A stretch of DNA of 11,553 bases from an uncultured Prevotellaceae bacterium (GTDB taxonomy: Bacteria > Bacteroidota > Bacteroidia > Bacteroidales > Muribaculaceae), in assembly GCA_946055125.1 (NCBI GenBank), contig CAMGFF010000037.1, positions 1-11,553 on the forward strand, given 5' to 3'. Under the pieces are notes generated by a model. It did not search any database and was not told the DNA's origin. It was given only the letters and a program-made list of their open reading frames with translations. The position numbers and the translations under genes are program-made. Shown here piece by piece: positions 1 through 6,648 of this stretch (the stretch's first letter is position 1; every line of letters begins with the position of its first letter).

Positions 1-929
1 GCATAGGAATTGACCGCATCAACTCCATTAAGGAGAAATCGGAGATGAAGAAGTACTACCATGCCGGAGGAATCCCCACAGCACGCCAGGAGAAAGGCTC
101 GAAGGGCTATGAAGCAGCATTGGACTTTGCGCAGCATGTGGGCTATCCACTCATAGCCAAGCCCGATGTGGGCGTGGGAGCCGGAGGGACATTCAAGATC
201 GACAACGACGACAGCCTACTGCGCTTCTTCAACCAGGTGTATGCCCAAGGCTACGTTATCGAGGAATATATCACCGGCGACATTTGTTCGTATGATGCGA
301 TAATCAACAGTGAAGGCACACCGCTATTCGAGTCGATGACGGTGTGGCCACCGAGCATAATGGACATAGTGAACAAGCAGCTCGACCTGAGCTACTATGT
401 GGCCAAGGAGATGCCCGAGGGACTGCGGGCGATGGGAAGGCGAACGGTGAAGGCCTTCGGCGTGACAAGGCGCTTCGTGCACCTTGAGTTTTTCAGGCTC
501 GACATCGACCGGGGCGAACTTGGGAGGGAAGGCGACTTTGTGGCGCTTGAGGTGAACATGCGCCCGGCGGGAGGCTACACACCCGACATGATAAACTATG
601 CACACTCCACCGACGTGTACAAGATATGGGCCGACATGGTGGCCTACGACAGCTCGAAGCTGGCAAGCCACAGCGTTCACGATGCGCACAATGCCCTGTC
701 GCGCGAGTGGAGCGAGCAATACTACTGCGTGTTTGCCTCGCGGCGCGACATCTACACCTACCGCCACACTCACGAAGAAGTGCTGAAAGAATATGGCGAC
801 AGCATGGTGATGTGTGAGCGCATGCCCGACATCCTCTCGGGCGCGATGGGGAACCAGATGTACACCGTGCGGCTGAAAACCACCGAAGAAAAGGATCGGT
901 TCATTGCATTTGTGCACGAAAAAGCGTAA
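1..929 (+). CDS. ATP-grasp domain ligase, 5' end outside the window
   Basis: ATP-grasp enzymes use ATP to activate a carboxylate as an acyl-phosphate and join it to an amine or thiol; the substrate here cannot be told. The frame is open to the left edge. Codons before the ATG at 45 encode IGIDRINSIKEKSE, which runs directly into the family's lid segment (MKKYYHAGGIPTAR), so the ATG at 45 is very probably internal and an N-terminal pre-ATP-grasp domain lies upstream. Counting from that ATG, the ATP-binding Lys is about K39 in PLIAKPDVGVGAGG, the adenine-contacting hinge is VIEEYITGD (71-79), and the metal/phosphate-binding residues are E148 in FVHLEFFRL and E169/N171 in ALEVNMRPAGG. A C-terminal segment of about 80 residues follows that I cannot assign. 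It resembles the carbamoyl-phosphate-synthase/biotin-carboxylase-like branch. It lies 39 bp before an esterase gene, probably in one operon. Confidence 0.85.
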   Translation, partial: IGIDRINSIKEKSEMKKYYHAGGIPTARQEKGSKGYEAALDFAQHVGYPLIAKPDVGVGAGGTFKIDNDDSLLRFFNQVYAQGYVIEEYITGDICSYDAIINSEGTPLFESMTVWPPSIMDIVNKQLDLSYYVAKEMPEGLRAMGRRTVKAFGVTRRFVHLEFFRLDIDRGELGREGDFVALEVNMRPAGGYTPDMINYAHSTDVYKIWADMVAYDSSKLASHSVHDAHNALSREWSEQYYCVFASRRDIYTYRHTHEEVLKEYGDSMVMCERMPDILSGAMGNQMYTVRLKTTEEKDRFIAFVHEKA

Positions 930-968
930 TTTTACAGACCAAAACAAAATCACACTCAGCCCGAAAAG

Positions 969-1724
969 ATGATAACACAATACTACCAGCATTACAGCAG
1001 GAGCCTAGACCCAGACCTGGAATACCAGACCTACGGAACGCAAGGACATGCCGTGCTCGTCTTCGCCTCGCAAGACGGGCGCTTCTACGACTACCAGAAC
1101 TTCGACATGGTGGCAACGCTGTCGCCCTTTATCGAAACAGGGAAAATACGCCTTATATGTGCCGACAGCATCGACTCCGAGACATGGAGCGACATAAACG
1201 GCGACCCACGCTCACGCATCGAGAAACAAGAGAGGTGGTACCACTACATAATCGACGAACTTATCCCGGCCGTGCGGAATGGCAACGAGACATTTATAGT
1301 GACGGGCTGCTCTATGGGCGGGTTCCATGCAGCCAACCACTTCTTCCGCCGGCCCGACATATTCGACACGCTGCTGTCGCTCTCAGGGCTCTACGGAGCC
1401 GACTATTTCTTCGGGAGCTACAAGGACAAGCTGGTGTATGACAACTCGCCGCTCGACTTCCTCGCCGGCATGCCCGACGACCACTACTACTGGAACCTTT
1501 ACCGCAGCCGCAGGATAATATGTTGCGTGGGGCAAGGACGCTGGGAAGATGAGCTGCTTGCCGACACGCGCAAGCTCGACGCCCTGCTCACAGCCAAGCA
1601 TGTGGACCACTGGTGCGACTACTGGGGCTATGATGTGGACCACGACTGGTCGTGGTGGCGCAAGCAGGTGTATTACTTCATGAATCACATAGTATATGGC
1701 GACCTCGAGCGCACCATATCATAG
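969..1724 (+). CDS. esterase-family alpha/beta hydrolase
   Basis: A 251-aa putative serine hydrolase of the esterase D/feruloyl-esterase-like family (PF00756 type). The nucleophile elbow is VTGCSMGGFHA with S115 as probable nucleophile. The catalytic His is probably H225 in DVDHDWSWW near the C-terminus, and the acid is probably among E193/D194/E195 in GRWEDELL. There is no signal peptide or membrane segment, so the protein should be cytoplasmic, unlike carbohydrate esterases secreted for polysaccharide breakdown. Length fits a single-domain hydrolase. Many Trp, Tyr and His residues cluster near the C-terminus. It follows the ATP-grasp gene by 39 bp with no terminator between them, and a strong terminator lies after it, so the two are probably co-transcribed and may act on the same compound. 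The natural substrate is unknown. The ATG at 969 has no clear Shine-Dalgarno site, as is usual in Bacteroidetes. Confidence 0.85.
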   Translation: MITQYYQHYSRSLDPDLEYQTYGTQGHAVLVFASQDGRFYDYQNFDMVATLSPFIETGKIRLICADSIDSETWSDINGDPRSRIEKQERWYHYIIDELIPAVRNGNETFIVTGCSMGGFHAANHFFRRPDIFDTLLSLSGLYGADYFFGSYKDKLVYDNSPLDFLAGMPDDHYYWNLYRSRRIICCVGQGRWEDELLADTRKLDALLTAKHVDHWCDYWGYDVDHDWSWWRKQVYYFMNHIVYGDLERTIS

Positions 1725-1763
1725 CGCGAATCAGGGCAGACGGGGCAGCAACTCGACTGACAC

Positions 1764-1792
1764 ACATGGGGCCAATGCGCCCCATGTTTTTT
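1764..1792 (+). terminator. intrinsic terminator after the ATP-grasp/esterase pair
   Basis: A perfect 9-bp stem (ACATGGGGC / GCCCCATGT) with a 6-nt loop (CAATGC) is followed directly by a run of T residues up to 1792. It lies 40 bp after the esterase stop codon and ends that transcript before the amylase promoter. Confidence 0.9.
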
Positions 1793-1825
1793 CCCACTAC
1801 TTCTTGAAATTTTCTTCACAATTTC

Positions 1826-1857
1826 TTTGCTTGGTGACAACTATTTCACTACTTTTG
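1826..1857 (+). promoter_or_regulatory. Bacteroidetes-type promoter of the alpha-amylase gene
   Basis: A -33 element TTTG at 1826-1829 and a -7 element TACTTTTG at 1850-1857 are separated by 20 bp. This matches the Bacteroidetes primary-sigma consensus TTTG-N19-21-TAnnTTTG. Transcription should start near 1864, giving an AT-rich leader of about 45 nt before the ATG at 1909. No operator-like repeat was seen. Confidence 0.75.
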
Positions 1858-1908
1858 CATTGCATTTTTATTCTAATTTTATTCTAATACATTTTTTTCG
1901 CATAACTT

Positions 1909-3339
1909 ATGATTAAACATCTTTTGCTTTCGGCTTGCGCCCTCTCGCTGGGCATGGGAGCCTCTGCGGCCACAAAAGCCACGCCAGCACCTGTCGCCAC
2001 TTGCGACGACGTGATACTGCACGCCTGGTGCTGGTCGTTCAACACTATCAAGGACAACATGAAAGACATTGCCGACGCCGGCTACCGCTATGTGCAGACA
2101 TCGCCCGCACAGGAGTGCGTGACGCAGACCAAGGGCGACAAGGGCGGAGGCAACCAAATCTATGGCCACGGCCGCTGGTATTACCACTATCAGCCCACCG
2201 ACTGGAAAATAGGCAACTACCAGCTTGGCACGCGCGACGACTTCCGCGCGATGTGTGCCGAGGCCGAGAAATATGGAGTGAAAGTGATAGTTGACGTGCT
2301 GCCCAACCACACCTCAATCGACGACACCCGCGTGAGCGACGCCCTCGACGCTGCCGTGGGCGGGCATGAGAACCTCTACCACGCCAATGGCTTCAACGAG
2401 ATTAAGGACTACAACGACCGCATGCAGTGCACCACCGGCCAGATGGGCGGACTACCCGACGTGAACACGGAGAACCCCGACTTTCAATACTACTACATGA
2501 CCTATGTGAACGACCTGCTCGCCTGTGGGGCACGCGGCTTCCGCTACGACACCGCCAAGCACATAGGCCTGCCGAGCGACCCGCTCGACCCCAAGTCGAA
2601 GCAGAACGACTTCTGGGACGTGGCCCTGGGGCGCAAGGCTGTGAAGGGGCTGCGCATGTCGTTGCCGGCCGACAGCCTTTTCATCTATGGCGAAGTGCTC
2701 CAGGACCGCAACGTGAAGGAGGCCGAGTATGCCGAGTACATGAAGCTCACAGCCAGCTCCTACGGCCATGTGGTGCGCCAGGCGCTTGAGAAAGGCGCAT
2801 GGCATGCCGACAACATAGAGAGCTGGTGCCACCCCGCCAATCCCGCCGAGCTCGTGACCTGGGTGGAGTCGCACGACACCTATTGCAACGCCCACGAGTC
2901 GGCCGGCCTGAGCAATGAGCAGATAAAGGTGGCATGGGTGTTCCTCACCGCCCGCCAGCATGGCACACCGCTCTTCTACAACCGGCCGGCCGGCAGCACG
3001 CGCGACAACGTGTGGGGCAACAACATCGTGGGACTTCGTGGCAACGATAACTTCAAGAACCCCGAGGTGGTGGCCGCCAACAAGTTCCGCCGCGCCATGC
3101 ACGGCCAGGCCGAGAGCGTGGCCTATTCGGCCGACGACAAAATGGCCGTGGTGAGCCGTGGCAAGCGCGGAGCCGCCATTGTGAACATTTCGGGCGACGA
3201 GCTCACCGTGAGCCTCCCCACCACGCTCAAGAACGGCAAGTATACCGACGCAGTGAGCGGCACCCGCTTCACAGTGAAGAAGGGCGTGCTCACCGGCACC
3301 GTGAAACCCCTCACCAGCTACATACTCATGGCCAAATAA
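1909..3339 (+). CDS. secreted alpha-amylase, GH13 family (AmyE-like)
   Basis: An endo-acting alpha-1,4-glucan hydrolase (476 aa). An N-terminal signal peptide of about 20 residues ends near GASA-A, so the protein is exported to the periplasm or beyond. The GH13 conserved regions are in order: DVLPNH (129-134), GFRYDTAKH with nucleophile D214, YGEVLQD with acid/base E262, and WVESHDT with transition-state-stabilising D323. A compact beta-sandwich domain C follows (about 400-476). Many stretches recall Bacillus subtilis AmyE from memory (ILHAWxWSFNTIKDNMKDI, YxxYQPT, WVESHDTY, LTGTV), which suggests subfamily GH13_28. No starch-binding module or secretion CTD follows domain C. The gene has its own promoter and terminator. 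No susC/susD-like genes, regulator or other glycosidases are nearby, so it is not in a visible polysaccharide utilisation locus. The start is supported by the signal peptide; no Shine-Dalgarno site is seen. Confidence 0.95.
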   Translation: MIKHLLLSACALSLGMGASAATKATPAPVATCDDVILHAWCWSFNTIKDNMKDIADAGYRYVQTSPAQECVTQTKGDKGGGNQIYGHGRWYYHYQPTDWKIGNYQLGTRDDFRAMCAEAEKYGVKVIVDVLPNHTSIDDTRVSDALDAAVGGHENLYHANGFNEIKDYNDRMQCTTGQMGGLPDVNTENPDFQYYYMTYVNDLLACGARGFRYDTAKHIGLPSDPLDPKSKQNDFWDVALGRKAVKGLRMSLPADSLFIYGEVLQDRNVKEAEYAEYMKLTASSYGHVVRQALEKGAWHADNIESWCHPANPAELVTWVESHDTYCNAHESAGLSNEQIKVAWVFLTARQHGTPLFYNRPAGSTRDNVWGNNIVGLRGNDNFKNPEVVAANKFRRAMHGQAESVAYSADDKMAVVSRGKRGAAIVNISGDELTVSLPTTLKNGKYTDAVSGTRFTVKKGVLTGTVKPLTSYILMAK

Positions 3340-3361
3340 CCCACTTCCACACACGCCACAC

Positions 3362-3398
3362 AAAAAGCCATTATCCCAAGCCGGATAATGGCTTTTTT
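3362..3398 (+). terminator. intrinsic terminator after the alpha-amylase gene
   Basis: A perfect 15-bp inverted repeat with arms 3362-3376 and 3383-3397 (core AAGCCATTATCC / GGATAATGGCTT) surrounds a 6-nt loop and ends in TTTTTT. The matching A run at the 5' side would let it work in both directions, but no minus-strand gene reads into it. Confidence 0.9.
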
Positions 3399-3527
3399 GC
3401 AGCCGGCAGAGCCACAGGCAGTAAAAATTAACATATTAGTGCTAATTCATCACGCCAAATAACATCTTTTTGCACAACAATTCGCCAATTTCCACGTTTA
3501 ATAAGGTGAGTTTTGGGAAAAAATTCG

Positions 3528-3535
3528 TATCTTTG
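3528..3535 (+). promoter_or_regulatory. rpoD: -7 element of the rpoD promoter
   Basis: TATCTTTG matches the Bacteroidetes -7 consensus TAnnTTTG and lies 26 bp before the rpoD ATG. A good -33 TTTG at the expected 19-21 bp spacing is absent; the TTTG at 3512-3515 is too close. Because rpoD encodes the sigma factor that reads this consensus, autoregulation is likely. The bases after it (GCACACT.AAATTCA) also occur after the -7 element at 6618-6625. Confidence 0.6.
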
Positions 3536-3561
3536 CACACTTAAATTCAGCTAAGTCAACG

Positions 3562-4422
3562 ATGAGACAATTAAAGATTACAAAATCAATCACCAATCGT
3601 GAGAGCGCATCACTCGACAAGTATCTGCAGGAGATAGGTCGTGAAGACCTGATTTCGGTGGAAGAAGAGGTGGAACTCGCTCAGCGAATCAAGAAAGGTG
3701 ACCATGCTGCACTTGAGAAACTAACCCGCGCCAACTTGCGTTTCGTTGTATCTGTGGCCAAACAGTATCAGAACCAGGGATTGAGTCTTCCCGACTTAAT
3801 CAATGAAGGAAATCTTGGCTTGATTAAAGCTGCCCAGAAATTCGACGAGACCCGCGGATTCAAGTTCATCTCCTACGCTGTGTGGTGGATACGTCAATCA
3901 ATCCTGCAAGCTCTCGCCGAGCAGTCGCGTATCGTGCGCCTGCCGCTCAACCAGGTGGGCTCGCTCAACAAAATCAGCAAGGCCCTCTCAAAGTTTGAGC
4001 AAGAGAATGAGCGCCGCCCATCGGCCGAAGAACTTGCAAAGCAGCTCGACATTCCCGTGGACAAAATCTCGGACACGCTCAAGGTTTCGGGCCGCCACAT
4101 CTCAGTCGACGCTCCCTTTGTGGAGGGAGAGGACAACAGCCTGCTCGACGTGCTTACCAACGACGACTCACCCATGGCCGACTCCTCGCTCAACCAGGAG
4201 TCGCTCTCGAAGGAGGTGGATCGCGCGCTCAATCAGCTCCACGAGCGTGAGCGCGACATCCTCAAGATGTTCTTCGGCATAGGCTGCCAGGAAATGACAC
4301 TCGAAGAGATTGGCGCCAAATTCGACCTCACTCGCGAGCGCGTGCGCCAGATTAAGGAGAAAGCCATACGCCGCCTCAAGGGACAGAAGAGCCGCCTCCT
4401 CAAGTCCTACCTTGGCGATTGA
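3562..4422 (+). CDS. rpoD: primary sigma factor RpoD (sigma-70 family)
   Basis: The main sigma factor, which guides RNA polymerase to housekeeping promoters. Region 1.2 covers about residues 15-48 (SLDKYLQEIGREDLISVEEE), region 2 about 49-128 including the -10-recognising, DNA-melting segment FKFISYAVWWIRQSILQAL, region 3 about 129-185, and region 4 about 215-286 with the helix-turn-helix LEEIGAKFDLTRERVRQIKE. At 286 aa it lacks region 1.1 and the long non-conserved insert of the roughly 610-aa E. coli protein; this is the normal layout in Bacteroidetes, whose primary sigma also recognises the unusual -33/-7 consensus. It is a single-gene unit with promoter and terminator on either side. The start matches the conserved family N-terminus MRQLKITKSITNRESASLDKY, quoted here only in part as the diagnostic MRQLKI. 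Confidence 0.97.
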   Translation: MRQLKITKSITNRESASLDKYLQEIGREDLISVEEEVELAQRIKKGDHAALEKLTRANLRFVVSVAKQYQNQGLSLPDLINEGNLGLIKAAQKFDETRGFKFISYAVWWIRQSILQALAEQSRIVRLPLNQVGSLNKISKALSKFEQENERRPSAEELAKQLDIPVDKISDTLKVSGRHISVDAPFVEGEDNSLLDVLTNDDSPMADSSLNQESLSKEVDRALNQLHERERDILKMFFGIGCQEMTLEEIGAKFDLTRERVRQIKEKAIRRLKGQKSRLLKSYLGD

Positions 4423-4462
4423 TTAAGGAAGAAAGACTTTTTGTGGATTAAGAATTTACACT

Positions 4463-4501
4463 ACGGCCGTCCCTCATCATGTGAAGGGCGACCGTTTTTT
4501 T
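4463..4501 (+). terminator. intrinsic terminator after rpoD
   Basis: An imperfect hairpin (ACGGcCGtCCCT / AGGGCGaCCGT, with one bulge and one mismatch) has a loop of about 10 nt and is followed by seven T residues. It lies 40 bp after the rpoD stop codon. Confidence 0.8.
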
Positions 4502-4538
4502 AGGCACAAAAAAATTATGATATTACGGCATTTTGTAG

Positions 4539-4546
4539 TACTTTAG
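4539..4546 (+). promoter_or_regulatory. possible -7 element for the 179-aa barrel protein
   Basis: TACTTTAG differs from TAnnTTTG at one position. A weak -33-like TTATG lies at 4515-4519, 19 bp upstream. It would give a leader of only about a dozen nt before the ATG at 4566. This is a weak call resting on position and partial match. Confidence 0.4.
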
Positions 4547-4565
4547 CAGAAAATTTCCAAGCACT

Positions 4566-5105
4566 ATGAAGAATTTCATCACCACAATAGCAGCATTGAT
4601 TTTGGCGGCAACCTGCCATGCAGCACAGCCGGCAGGCCAGACCCAGGGCTTGAGGCACTTTGCCTGGGGCGTGGACGTGGGCTCGTCGATCGACCTCTCG
4701 GGCAACGACCTCTCGTCGCTCGACATCTCCACCTATTTCGGCTACAAGAACTCAGTGATTCGCACCCTCGGCGTGGGCGTTGACCTGCGCAACTCCCTCG
4801 GTAACAGCTGCACCATGATACCCGTGTATGCCATGCTGCGCACCAATTTCTCCTCGGCCGTGACCCTGTGCTTCGCCGACATACGCTCGGGCTACTCCTT
4901 CAATAGCCTCAACACCACTGACAGCTCAAATGGCCTATTCCTCTCGGCAGGCCTCGGCTTCAACCTCTACACCTCGCCCAAGGTGAAGTCGCACATTATC
5001 CTCTCCTACTCCTACCAGGAGCTGAAGCCCGACATGGCACTCGGCTTCCCGCGCTTCACCCATAGCCTCAGCGCCATGTCGGTGAAAATAGGCGTGAATT
5101 TCTGA
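4566..5105 (+). CDS. putative small outer-membrane beta-barrel protein
   Basis: A 179-aa protein that I do not recognise as a named family. Residues 1-19 form a signal peptide (MKNFITTIAALILAATCHA, cleavage near CHA-A). The Cys at 17 is preceded by Thr, which does not fit a lipobox. The mature part alternates polar and hydrophobic residues with many Gly, Ser, Tyr and Phe (GVDVGSSIDL, ISTYFGYKNS, LSAGLGFNLYTS, HIILSYSYQEL) and ends in KIGVNF with a terminal Phe. This is the pattern of an 8-stranded outer-membrane barrel ending in the BAM-recognition signal. It has its own likely promoter, and its 3' end faces the convergent Omp85-type gene. Function is unknown; structural or porin-like roles are inference only. 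Confidence 0.7.
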   Translation: MKNFITTIAALILAATCHAAQPAGQTQGLRHFAWGVDVGSSIDLSGNDLSSLDISTYFGYKNSVIRTLGVGVDLRNSLGNSCTMIPVYAMLRTNFSSAVTLCFADIRSGYSFNSLNTTDSSNGLFLSAGLGFNLYTSPKVKSHIILSYSYQELKPDMALGFPRFTHSLSAMSVKIGVNF

Positions 5106-5188
5106 GCACAGCAGGTGAGCCACCACACTGGCGCGGCGCCCGCCGGCATTGGACTGCTACTTCAGTGAGGCCGTGGAGTGGCTAAAGG

Positions 5189-5204
5189 GGCTAAGCTGTT
5201 AGCC
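5189..5204. other. small hairpin in the convergent 125-bp gap
   Basis: GGCTAA-GCTG-TTAGCC is a perfect 6-bp stem between two convergent genes. It has no T run on either strand, so it is not a clear terminator. The rest of 5106-5230 is GC-rich and shows no gene. Confidence 0.3.
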
Positions 5205-5230
5205 GGGCGGCCGTGTGGTGAACGGGGGGA

Positions 5231-6409
5231 TTAGAAAGCCTCGTTGATATTGAAAGTGAAGCCGCTCTCGCCATGGAGGCCGCGGCCGTAGTCGAGGCGC
5301 ACGTTCACGTGCTTCTTAAACTCCCAGCGGTAGCCCACACCATAGTTGGGCAGCAGCTTGCTGAAGGTGCGGCCGTCGTGAAACACGTTGCCCACGCCCA
5401 CCCATGCCACAACGCCATTGCGCCGCCACACGTGCTGTCGCAGCTCGAGCTGTGCCGCCATGCTGTGCTTGTCGCGGTAGCGGCCCTCATAGTAGCCACG
5501 CATGCTGCCATGCGCGCCAAGGCGTGCCACATTGGCCCAGGTGGGGTGTCCGAAAACAAACTCGCCCTTGAGGTCGCCGGCCAGAATTCCACCCTTCCAC
5601 ACGCGCCGGTAGAAGCTGAAGCGGAGGTTGGTGGTGTAGAAGGCCTTTTCGTTGCCGAGCCACTTGGGGCGCACCATTTGCGAGAGATAGAAGTAGATTC
5701 CGCGCGAGGCGCAGGTGATCACGTCGCGAGTGTCGAATTGCACACACACGCCAAGGCCATAGTTGTTCATTCGCAGCGAGTCGCCATTGAAAAGCTCGGG
5801 GCGGCCTTCGATTTCCGAGCCCTTGATGTAGTCCCACGCAGCCATGGGGCCAAGGTAGAGATTATCGGCCACGCGCACGAGGAACTCGGCCGACACATTG
5901 GCCTGGAAGCGCTTCATTTCGGTCTCGTTGCCATCGTTGCTGCAGTTGTCGTAGCCCACTCCCCAGTAGGACGTGGGGAATGAATAGAGATAGAGCTTGT
6001 AGTTGATTCGGTAGCGGTCGTCGGGAAATAGGTTGTTTCCGCGCACGCCCACCATCCAGAATCCCACGGTGGAGAAGCTGCTGAAGAGCGACACATTCGA
6101 TGGCTGCATAGTCTTGGGGCAGCCCGCCATGCGGTAGAGCCCTGCTCCCACGAGTCCAATTCCGAATTTAGTGTCGGAGGAGTAGTAGGGGCCGCCAATG
6201 AAATTTATGTCGAATTTCTTGTTGTTCTCCTTGTTGGCGTCGCCAAAGTAGTCGAATAAGCGCTGCACCGGGCCGCGCTTCTTCACAATGCTGTCGGGCG
6301 CGGCCACAGTGGACACATTGAGTGAATCATTGCGTGCAACCGTTGTGGCCGAATAAAGTGGTTGTGAGCCTGCAATCATAGCGACCAGGGCAATCCATAG
6401 GGTCTTCAT
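5231..6409 (-). CDS. Omp85/BamA-TamA family outer-membrane barrel without POTRA domains
   Basis: A 392-aa outer-membrane protein of the bacterial surface antigen (D15/Omp85) barrel family. A signal peptide covers residues 1-20 (cleavage near LYS-A). A short linker (21-65) leads directly into barrel-like sequence. Diagnostic motifs are FDTRD at 225-229, common in this barrel type, and MRGYYEGRYRD at 303-313, the VRGY/F-type motif of the conserved barrel loop L6 that reaches into the lumen. The C-terminus ends in Phe. True BamA and TamA carry POTRA repeats before the barrel and are much longer, so this is a stand-alone barrel unlikely to be the essential assembly machine. Similar barrels occur in Bacteroidetes alone or fused to patatin-like lipases, but no lipase is seen here. 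Substrate and role are unknown. It converges on the 179-aa barrel gene and is divergent from the CHR operon. Confidence 0.85.
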   Translation of the reverse strand: MKTLWIALVAMIAGSQPLYSATTVARNDSLNVSTVAAPDSIVKKRGPVQRLFDYFGDANKENNKKFDINFIGGPYYSSDTKFGIGLVGAGLYRMAGCPKTMQPSNVSLFSSFSTVGFWMVGVRGNNLFPDDRYRINYKLYLYSFPTSYWGVGYDNCSNDGNETEMKRFQANVSAEFLVRVADNLYLGPMAAWDYIKGSEIEGRPELFNGDSLRMNNYGLGVCVQFDTRDVITCASRGIYFYLSQMVRPKWLGNEKAFYTTNLRFSFYRRVWKGGILAGDLKGEFVFGHPTWANVARLGAHGSMRGYYEGRYRDKHSMAAQLELRQHVWRRNGVVAWVGVGNVFHDGRTFSKLLPNYGVGYRWEFKKHVNVRLDYGRGLHGESGFTFNINEAF

Positions 6410-6462
6410 AGTCCTTTATCTTGTATGTGTTCTTTTGTGTGTGTTCTTATTCTAAGTAGGCA

Positions 6463-6470
6463 CAAAATTA
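6463..6470 (-). promoter_or_regulatory. -7 element for the Omp85-type gene
   Basis: On the minus strand this reads TAATTTTG, a full match to TAnnTTTG, 53 bp upstream of the ATG at 6409. No TTTG at the right distance for a -33 element was found, so the call rests on the -7 match and position. Confidence 0.5.
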
Positions 6471-6498
6471 CTAAAAAACCTACAAACGCACCTTATTA

Positions 6499-6527
6499 TC
6501 ACCACTCGAAAACGCTGTGAGTGGTGA
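6499..6527. repeat. 9-bp inverted repeat, possible operator
   Basis: Arms TCACCACTC (6499-6507) and GAGTGGTGA (6519-6527) are perfect complements separated by 11 bp. No T run follows, so it does not look like a terminator. It sits about 30 bp upstream of the minus-strand -7 element and about 90 bp upstream of the plus-strand one, a position suited to a transcription-factor site. Its function is inferred. Confidence 0.45.
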
Positions 6528-6587
6528 AATAGGCAACAAAAGCCGTGTTTTGTAACAATGCTTGTGGCATCGGCTGAAATTTTCGGC

Positions 6588-6631
6588 ATTTTGCACACTC
6601 AATAGCGCGGAATTTTGTAATTTTGCACACT
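6588..6631 (+). repeat. 12-bp direct repeat upstream of the CHR operon
   Basis: ATTTTGCACACT occurs at 6588-6599 and again at 6620-6631, 32 bp apart. The second copy includes the end of the -7 element and the likely start region. The first copy lacks the TA of a -7 element, so it is not simply a second promoter. Confidence 0.6.
6618..6625 (+). promoter_or_regulatory. -7 element of the CHR-folC operon
   Basis: TAATTTTG matches TAnnTTTG and lies 23 bp before the ATG at 6649. The nearest upstream TTTG (6590-6593) is 24 bp away, longer than the usual 19-21 bp. The 5' leader would be very short. Confidence 0.6.
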
Positions 6632-6648
6632 GAAATTCAAGAAGCACA

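Noticed and set aside
324..992. 222-aa minus-strand frame opposite the ATP-grasp gene
   Set aside because: It is the antisense of a clear ATP-grasp coding region and is rich in His, Val and Arg without domain motifs, a typical shadow in GC-rich DNA.
1909..1968. LSAC at residues 7-10 of the amylase as a lipoprotein lipobox
   Set aside because: The Cys would leave a 9-residue signal peptide, too short for export, and the hydrophobic stretch continues to a good signal peptidase I site near residue 20.
2452..3363. 303-aa minus-strand frame opposite the amylase
   Set aside because: The plus strand carries intact GH13 catalytic motifs; the antisense frame shows only low-complexity His/Val/Gly composition.
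3362..3398. Long inverted repeat as an insertion-sequence end or attachment site
   Set aside because: The short loop, T run and position right after a stop codon explain it fully as a terminator.
5273..5983. 236-aa plus-strand frame opposite the Omp85-type gene
   Set aside because: It is rich in Ala, Val and His with no recognisable domain, while the minus strand has a signal peptide and barrel motifs.
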